From contig NZ_MXAP01000095.1 of assembly GCF_002027555.1 (NCBI RefSeq), positions 3,183-13,481 of the forward strand: a DNA stretch of 10,299 nucleotides, in the 5' to 3' direction. The position numbers and the translations under genes were made by a program. Numbering within the stretch: position 1 is the first letter of the stretch; every line of letters begins with the position of its first letter. Below are positions 5,556 to 10,299 of the stretch, piece after piece. The notes beneath the pieces are model-generated. The model ran no database searches and was not told the origin of the DNA. It worked only from the letters and a program-made list of their open reading frames with translations. This stretch comes from Moraxella equi. GTDB taxonomy: Bacteria; Pseudomonadota; Gammaproteobacteria; Pseudomonadales; Moraxellaceae.

Positions 5556-7226
5556 ATGGTATCATTTGCTGAACTGTTTGAACAAAGCAATGCAAACGAA
5601 GTAAAAGTTGAAATTGGTGCAGTTATCCAAGGTCAAGTTGTTGCGATTGACAACGACTGGATTACCGTGGACACAGGTCTAAAATCAGAAGGCATCATCG
5701 AGCGTGGCGAGTTTCTAAACGAAGCGGGCGAGCTTGAAGTTGCTGTTGGTGACACTGTGGACGTGGTTATCGAAAAAGTTGATAACGGCATGGGTCAAAC
5801 AGTGCTTTCTCGTGAAAAAGCAAAACGTGAAGAAAGCTGGCGTGCACTTGAACAACTTCATGAGAATGACGAAATTGTTACTGGTCTTATCTCATCCAAG
5901 GTTAAAGGTGGCTTTACTGTTGAGATTGGTTCTGTGCGTGCGTTCCTACCAGGTTCATTGGTGGATGTACGTCCTATCCGTGAGACCACTCATCTTGAAG
6001 GCAAAGAACTAGAATTTAAAGTCATCAAGATTGACAAAGTTCGTAATAACATCGTAGTATCTCGCCGTGCCGTTATGGAAGCTGAAAATAGTGCTGAGCG
6101 TGATGAACTGCTTGCCAAACTAGAAGAAGGCATGGAAGTTCAAGGTATCGTTAAGAACCTAACTGATTATGGTGCGTTCGTTGACCTAGGTGGTATTGAC
6201 GGTCTGCTACACATCACTGACATGGCGTGGAAGCGTATCAAGCACCCATCAGAAGCGGTAGAAGTGGGTCAAGAGCTTAAAGTTAAAGTATTGAAGTTCG
6301 ACCGTGAGCGTAACCGTGTTAGCCTAGGTCTAAAACAGCTTGGGTCTGACCCATGGGGCGAAGTTGAACAAACTTACCCAGTTGGCACCATCACCAAAGC
6401 TCGTGTAACTAACCTAACTGATTATGGCTGTTTTGCTGAGATTGCCGAAGGTATTGAAGGTTTGGTACACGTTTCTGAGATGGACCACACCAACAAAAAC
6501 ATTCACCCATCAAAAGTTGTCCAAGTGGGTGATGAAGTGAATGTGATGGTTCTTGAAATTGATGGTGAGCGTCGTCGCATCAGCCTAGGTATCAAGCAAA
6601 CCATGCCAAACCCATGGGAAGAGTTTGATAAGAAATACTCAAAAGGCGACAAAATCACTGGTACTATCAAATCAATCACTGACTTTGGTCTGTTCATTGG
6701 TCTAGAAGGTGGTATTGATGGTTTGGTTCACTTGTCTGACATTTCTTGGAATGAGTCTGGCGAAGAAGCCATCCGTAGCTACACCAAAGGCGACACCGTA
6801 GAAGCCCAAGTGCTACAAGTGGATGCTGAAGGTAACCGTATCAGCCTAGGTATCAAACAGCTTAACTCTGACACATTTAACGAATACCTATCTGCCAATG
6901 AGCGTGGTGCCATCGTTAAAGGTACAGTCAAAGAAGTAGATGCTAAAGGTGCAGTTATTACTCTAGCGGATGACGTAGAAGGCTACCTGGCCGCTGCCGA
7001 CATCACTCGTGAGCGTACCGAAGACGCATCAAAAGTGCTAAGCGTGGGCGATGAAGTGGAAGCTAAAATCGTTCGTGCCGACCGCAAAGCTCGCAATATC
7101 ACTTTGTCTATCAAAGCCAAAGACGAAGCCGATGAGCGTCAAGCACTAAAAGAGCTGTCAAATGCAGCCACTGAAAATCAGCCAAAAACCTTGGGCGACA
7201 TCTTTGCCGACCAACTAAAAGGCTAA
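5556..7226 (+). CDS. rpsA: 30S ribosomal protein S1
   Basis: Large RNA-binding protein of the 30S subunit that captures and unfolds mRNA for initiation, especially of messages with weak Shine-Dalgarno sequences. The 556-residue product matches E. coli S1 (557) in length and in six S1-type OB folds, at about 20-86, 105-171, 191-259, 276-346, 363-433 and 450-519. The first two bind the ribosome in E. coli, and the last four bind RNA. Highly conserved blocks include [56 protein letters not shown] and [15 protein letters not shown] (5543-5548) lies 7 nt before the ATG. Codon use is visibly more biased than in its neighbours (many CTA Leu, GGT Gly and CGT Arg codons), as expected for a very highly expressed gene. 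A strong terminator follows. Confidence 0.99.
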   Translation: MVSFAELFEQSNANEVKVEIGAVIQGQVVAIDNDWITVDTGLKSEGIIERGEFLNEAGELEVAVGDTVDVVIEKVDNGMGQTVLSREKAKREESWRALEQLHENDEIVTGLISSKVKGGFTVEIGSVRAFLPGSLVDVRPIRETTHLEGKELEFKVIKIDKVRNNIVVSRRAVMEAENSAERDELLAKLEEGMEVQGIVKNLTDYGAFVDLGGIDGLLHITDMAWKRIKHPSEAVEVGQELKVKVLKFDRERNRVSLGLKQLGSDPWGEVEQTYPVGTITKARVTNLTDYGCFAEIAEGIEGLVHVSEMDHTNKNIHPSKVVQVGDEVNVMVLEIDGERRRISLGIKQTMPNPWEEFDKKYSKGDKITGTIKSITDFGLFIGLEGGIDGLVHLSDISWNESGEEAIRSYTKGDTVEAQVLQVDAEGNRISLGIKQLNSDTFNEYLSANERGAIVKGTVKEVDAKGAVITLADDVEGYLAAADITRERTEDASKVLSVGDEVEAKIVRADRKARNITLSIKAKDEADERQALKELSNAATENQPKTLGDIFADQLKG

Positions 7227-7241
7227 TCGCTGATTTATCGG

Positions 7242-7272
7242 AAGACCTTGAAGTGATTCAAGGTCTTTTTTT
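7242..7272 (+). terminator. Intrinsic terminator of rpsA
   Basis: A perfect 11-bp stem, AAGACCTTGAA (7242-7252) with TTCAAGGTCTT (7257-7267), encloses a GTGA tetraloop and runs into a T-tract through 7272. It starts 15 nt after the rpsA stop. It should end the rpsA transcript and separate it from ihfB, although readthrough into ihfB is known in related operons. Confidence 0.95.
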
Positions 7273-7328
7273 GGATTAAATATTTGAAAATTAACAAAAA
7301 ATTGATTTTATTTTTGGCGAAATTGCGG

Positions 7329-7334
7329 TATGAT
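7329..7334 (+). promoter_or_regulatory. Possible -10 box of the ihfB-lapA-pyrF promoter
   Basis: TATGAT (5 of 6 to consensus) lies 76 nt before the ihfB ATG and after the rpsA terminator, where a promoter is needed. No good -35 is seen at 16-18 nt; a TTGATT at 7302-7307 is 21 nt away. This is a tentative placement only. Confidence 0.3.
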
Positions 7335-7410
7335 GACACTTTAACTTGAACCTTGCTCATCGGTAATTTTGTTGTGAATTTGAGTAAGGTGTGGTTCAAA
7401 AGGTGAAAAA

Positions 7411-7749
7411 ATGCAAGAAATCAAGCAAGAGAACAAGTCTAGCCATAACAGCGAAGATGTGATGAAAAAGTCAGATTTGATTGCAAACGTGGCATCTAAA
7501 TGTGATAACTTAGAAGAGATGGCAGTTGATGAGGCGGTGCGTGAGATTTTGGACATGATGACATATAGCATTGCCAAAGACGAGCGAGTAGAAGTTCGAG
7601 GTTTTGGCAGTTTTTGTTTACATCATCGTGATGCCCGCAGAGCTCGCAACCCCAGAACGGGCGAATATGTGGATGTAGAAGCCAAAGCCGTGCCACACTT
7701 CAAACCAGGCAAAGCGTTGCGTGAGCTTGTAGATATTCATAACAGATAA
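7411..7749 (+). CDS. ihfB: Integration host factor subunit beta
   Basis: Forms a heterodimer with IHF alpha that bends DNA sharply at specific sites, acting in nucleoid structure, transcription, replication and recombination. The HU/IHF fold runs from about residue 18. It contains the DNA-contact arm VRGFGSFCLHHRDARRARNP, with the Pro of RNP that intercalates in IHF, and ends with the VPHFKPGKALRE block diagnostic of IHF beta. The ORF is 112 residues against 94 in E. coli. The extra 17 residues (MQEIKQENKSSHNSEDV) precede Met18, which aligns with the usual start (7462). The upstream ATG at 7411 has a good AAGGTGA (7400-7406), while Met18 has only a weak GAAG, so the extended form is favoured. 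lapA follows after 8 nt. Confidence 0.95.
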   Translation: MQEIKQENKSSHNSEDVMKKSDLIANVASKCDNLEEMAVDEAVREILDMMTYSIAKDERVEVRGFGSFCLHHRDARRARNPRTGEYVDVEAKAVPHFKPGKALRELVDIHNR

Positions 7750-7757
7750 GGTATCTT

Positions 7758-8156
7758 ATGTCTTTATTTATCATTATTTTATTGGTGCTGTTTTTTGGCT
7801 ATGCCATTGCCTTGGTACTTGCCAATAACAGCGAGATTGCGGTTAATCTGCTGTTCTCACAGGTGCCAACCACGAATTTGGGGTTATTGCTTGTCCTAAC
7901 CATTGCTTTGGGTGTCTTCATTGGTATCTTGTTGTCGGTGCTACTATTTAGGGTGCTACAAAATAAGCTAGAAATCCGCCGTTTGCGTAAAGAAAAGGCA
8001 GATTTGCAAGCCAAATTAGACGAAGCAAATGTCGTGATTGAGCATTCTCGTCAGTCGCATATCTTGGCGGATGAAACCAAAGTTACCGCCCCTGAGCAGA
8101 CCGTCACAACCATAGAATCTGACACTCGCTCCCTGTCTGATACTCGTCCTTTATAA
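7758..8156 (+). CDS. lapA: LapA family inner-membrane protein (DUF1049)
   Basis: Small inner-membrane protein of the LapA (YciS) family. In E. coli, LapA works with LapB to tune lipopolysaccharide synthesis through turnover of LpxC. The 132-residue product has two membrane helices (about 2-22 and 41-64) joined by the characteristic ANNSEIAVNLLF segment, and then a charged coiled coil (about 66-98, QNKLEIRRLRKEKADLQAKL). A polar Thr/Ser-rich tail ends the protein. E. coli LapA is about 102 residues, so the tail is longer here. AAGG (7748-7751) overlaps the ihfB stop and lies 6 nt before the ATG, implying cotranscription. lapB, normally next, is absent and pyrF follows directly. Recognition rests on topology, motif and position. 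Confidence 0.85.
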   Translation: MSLFIIILLVLFFGYAIALVLANNSEIAVNLLFSQVPTTNLGLLLVLTIALGVFIGILLSVLLFRVLQNKLEIRRLRKEKADLQAKLDEANVVIEHSRQSHILADETKVTAPEQTVTTIESDTRSLSDTRPL

Positions 8157-8180
8157 TCATTACTTTTAAGACAAAGAACC

Positions 8181-8891
8181 ATGCAAATAAATACACATAC
8201 CCCAATCACATCTCCCATCATCGTTGCAGTGGACAAGCATGATTTACCATCAGCTTTGGCACTTGCGGACAGCTTAGATCCGAGTCTATGTCGTTTAAAG
8301 GTGGGCAAAGAGCTGTTTACTGCTTGTGGTAGAGAGGTGGTGGATGCGTTTCATGAGCGTGGATTTCAAGTTTTTTTGGATTTAAAATTCCATGATATTC
8401 CCAATACTACCGCCCAGGCGGTCTTGGCGGCGGCTGACATGGGTGTGTGGATGGTAAATGTGCATGCATCCATCGGTTCCGATGCGATGGCACTGTGTAA
8501 GGCACGCCTAAATGACGGTGGTTATGATACCCTGCTCATCGCAGTGACGGTACTAACATCAATGACACAAGATGTACTCGGTGAGCTTGGGGTGCAAGGC
8601 ACGCTAGATGAGCATGTCATGCGACTGGCGGGTTTGATTCATCGTGCGGGGCTTGATGGGGTGGTTTGCTCTGCCAAAGAAGCGTCGCTTTTAAAATCTA
8701 AATTTGGGCAGGCGTTCAAACTCATTACCCCCGGTATTCGCCTGCCTGATGATGGTCAGGATGACCAAAAACGCATTTGCACGCCCAAAGAAGCCTTGGA
8801 TAATGGTTCGGATTATTTGGTGATTGGGCGTTCTATTACCCAAGCTGATGAGCCAAGACAGAAATTGGCTAAGATTTTACAGACGATTTAG
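8181..8891 (+). CDS. pyrF: Orotidine 5'-phosphate decarboxylase
   Basis: Last step of de novo UMP synthesis: decarboxylates OMP to UMP in the cytoplasm. The 236-residue TIM-barrel protein has the catalytic DLKFHD at 67-72 (Asp67, Lys69, Asp72), followed by IPNT. It also has an early substrate-binding AVDKHD with Asp18, the phosphate-loop residues around TPGIR (183-187), and the closing GRSIT (216-220). Length is as usual for the bacterial group I enzyme (E. coli 245). The ribosome-binding site before the ATG is weak (AAAGAA). It sits 24 nt after lapA, probably the last gene of the ihfB-lapA-pyrF transcript. No clear terminator follows; the spacer starts 28 nt later with a MITE-like repeat. 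Confidence 0.98.
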   Translation: MQINTHTPITSPIIVAVDKHDLPSALALADSLDPSLCRLKVGKELFTACGREVVDAFHERGFQVFLDLKFHDIPNTTAQAVLAAADMGVWMVNVHASIGSDAMALCKARLNDGGYDTLLIAVTVLTSMTQDVLGELGVQGTLDEHVMRLAGLIHRAGLDGVVCSAKEASLLKSKFGQAFKLITPGIRLPDDGQDDQKRICTPKEALDNGSDYLVIGRSITQADEPRQKLAKILQTI

Positions 8892-8918
8892 GGCTGTTTA
8901 TCAATATTTTAGCGTTGT

Positions 8919-9052
8919 TGGGACGTGCCTGCCTTTGGCATTTGCAATGAAAAATGAGAAAAATCGCCCATCTTTCATGCAAAAATTGATTGAAATTTTC
9001 AAGTTTTCATCTTATTATTTTATAAGAATGTTATCAATGGTAAGCACGCCCC
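8919..9052 (+). repeat. MITE-like interspersed repeat, copy B
   Basis: A second copy, in opposite orientation, of the element at 3868-3999. It spans 134 bp. The left end GGGACGTGCCTGCC and the reverse complement of the right end, GGGGCGTGCTTACC, are imperfect inverted repeats. The 62 bp from 8924 to 8985 are about 85% identical to copy A, the middle has diverged, and the right end is again conserved. The nested inverted repeat is also kept: TTTGC-A-ATGAAA against TTTCATGCAAA. It lies 28 nt after pyrF, in the 246-bp spacer between convergent pyrF and nagZ. The rest of that spacer (9053-9137) is AT-rich with one small hairpin. Confidence 0.65.
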
Positions 9053-9114
9053 AATTAAAACAAACTATTTTCAATGCTCTCTTTGATGGTTGAACCTATA
9101 TATTTTACCTTAGA

Positions 9115-9130
9115 TGCTGTAATAACAGCA
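9115..9130. other. Small hairpin between convergent pyrF and nagZ
   Basis: TGCTGT and ACAGCA form a perfect 6-bp stem around AATA, 8 nt beyond the nagZ stop. There is no T-tract on either strand, so calling it a terminator would be speculative. It is the only symmetric structure near the 3' end of nagZ. Confidence 0.3.
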
Positions 9131-9137
9131 GTTTGTG

Positions 9138-10202
9138 TTAGATGTAATTCGTCGGGTCCTTCTCATCTTGTCTGCCAACATCATTAAAAAATGCCCCAAG
9201 CACATTATCTCTTGCGGTATTATAATGGGCGAATGCCTGACAAGTGGTAGTTAAGTCGCCTTGCCAAGTAGGTATCACGCTTTTCATCTTGCCAAAGCGG
9301 TTTGGTACGTCAGGCATACCTTTGGCAAATTCTACCGCAAGGACAGCATCATCACGGCTATTGCAAACGAGTGCCATGTCGCACCCTGCGTCTATGGCGG
9401 ATTTGACCCGAGCGGTGACGTCCCCTGCGACATGGGCGGCTTTCATGGACAAATCGTCCGAGAACAGCACGCCATCATAACCCATTTTATCCCGTAAAAT
9501 CTCTTGGAGCCATACCTTTGAAAAACCTGCTGGCTTGTCATCAATTTGACTAAAAATGACATGAGCAGGCATCAGGGCGGACAGTTTGGCTAAGTTATTT
9601 TTAAAACTGATTAAATCACACCCCCAAATCTCATCAAGCGAGCGGGTATCCACCGCATCGGATACGTGCGAGTCAGGGGCGATAGAGCCATGACCAGGGA
9701 AGTGTTTGCCCGTGGCTTTCATGCCTGCATCATTCATGCCATCTATAAAGCGTGATGATAGGGCGGTAACGGCTTGGGGGTCGGCATGAAACGCACGGTC
9801 GCCAATGACAAGGCTACACCCATTGATGTCCAGTACAGGGGCAAAGCTAATGTCCACGCCCACGGCAAGCACTTCACACGCCATGAGATACCCTGTATCA
9901 TAGGCAAGCGATAGAGCAAGCTGTTGATTTGTATCATAAATCTCACCCAGTCGCCCCATGGCGGGTAAGGGCGTAAAACCGTCCCTAAATCGTGCCACTC
10001 GTCCGCCTTCTTGGTCAGCACTGATGATAAGGCGTGGATTGACCACTCGCATGCTGTCGGTCAAGGCTCGCACTTGGGCGGGGTCTTGTACATTGCGTTT
10101 AAATAAAATCACCCCGCCTAAGGCATCATTCGCCAAAAATGCCTTGTCGTCATCGGTCAAAACCAAACCGTCCACGTCCGCCATGATGATACCAGTTGCC
10201 AT
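9138..10202 (-). CDS. nagZ: Beta-N-acetylglucosaminidase (glycoside hydrolase family 3)
   Basis: Cytoplasmic enzyme of peptidoglycan recycling: removes GlcNAc from GlcNAc-1,6-anhydroMurNAc-peptides. Its products influence AmpC beta-lactamase induction in species that have AmpR. GH3 motifs are complete: DQEGGRVARFRDGF, DISFAPVLDI, then KHFPGHG and DSH (about 166-179 from Met at 10202), which carry the flexible His-Asp acid/base dyad. FSDDLSM (247-253) holds the nucleophile Asp, as in IFSDDLSM of E. coli NagZ. I prefer the ATG at 10202 (354 residues; MATGIIMADVDG aligns with the normal family start, GGGG 6-7 nt upstream). An ATG at 10214 adds four residues (MGRF) but has no ribosome-binding site. 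The gene converges on pyrF. A CATAAT -10-like box lies at 10237-10232 with only a poor -35. Confidence 0.96.
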   Translation of the reverse strand: MATGIIMADVDGLVLTDDDKAFLANDALGGVILFKRNVQDPAQVRALTDSMRVVNPRLIISADQEGGRVARFRDGFTPLPAMGRLGEIYDTNQQLALSLAYDTGYLMACEVLAVGVDISFAPVLDINGCSLVIGDRAFHADPQAVTALSSRFIDGMNDAGMKATGKHFPGHGSIAPDSHVSDAVDTRSLDEIWGCDLISFKNNLAKLSALMPAHVIFSQIDDKPAGFSKVWLQEILRDKMGYDGVLFSDDLSMKAAHVAGDVTARVKSAIDAGCDMALVCNSRDDAVLAVEFAKGMPDVPNRFGKMKSVIPTWQGDLTTTCQAFAHYNTARDNVLGAFFNDVGRQDEKDPTNYI

Positions 10203-10299
10203 AAATCGCCCCATGAGAATTTAAAAGGCTTATTATGCCATGAAACCGCAAAAACACCACAAAATCTGTGTAACTTTTTCGGTATTGTTAAAAACAAAT

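Noticed and set aside
8947..9093. A 48-residue ORF starting MKNEKNR inside repeat copy B, with a similar reading (MKNEENR...FMQK) in copy A
   Set aside because: The shared peptide is explained by DNA homology of the repeat. Differences between copies do not favour silent sites, the readings diverge after about 16 residues, and neither has a ribosome-binding site.
10232..10260. CATAAT (minus strand) with TTGTGG as a nagZ promoter
   Set aside because: The -35 matches only three positions and the spacer is 19 nt; noted under nagZ but not strong enough for its own feature.

Overview
The window is a stretch of ordinary gammaproteobacterial chromosome, most likely from Moraxella or a close relative in the Moraxellaceae. 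This rests on the moderate to low GC content with AT-rich spacers, the gene order cmk / rpsA / ihfB / lapA / pyrF, and the divergence of the proteins from their E. coli counterparts. The genus is inferred from gene content and style; no search was run.

Layout. A corA magnesium/cobalt channel gene (minus strand, 44-1264) has a clear sigma-70 type promoter and diverges from a gene for a GYF_2-RDD membrane protein (1434-2393). Next come ung (uracil-DNA glycosylase) and tadA (tRNA adenosine deaminase), which overlap and are probably translationally coupled. A 395-bp spacer (3835-4229) holds no gene but carries two repeat structures: a 132-bp MITE-like element and a 66-bp REPIN-like doublet of two inverted REP palindromes. 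It is followed by cmk (CMP kinase), a GNAT acetyltransferase gene overlapping cmk by 4 nt, a structured leader with an extended -10 promoter, rpsA (ribosomal protein S1), and a textbook intrinsic terminator. Then comes a tight ihfB-lapA-pyrF unit (IHF beta, LapA inner-membrane protein, OMP decarboxylase). The 246-bp spacer after pyrF holds a second, oppositely oriented copy of the MITE-like element. The window closes with a convergent nagZ (beta-N-acetylglucosaminidase, minus strand).

How the genes work together. Most are housekeeping: pyrimidine nucleotide supply (pyrF, cmk), translation (rpsA, tadA), DNA repair and architecture (ung, ihfB), envelope homeostasis and cell-wall recycling (lapA, nagZ), and Mg2+ uptake (corA). 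No phage, plasmid, toxin-antitoxin, CRISPR or defence system is visible. The least explained material is intergenic: the two-copy 132-134 bp repeat with terminal and nested inverted repeats, the GTAG-headed REP/REPIN palindromes, and the two-hairpin leader of rpsA.
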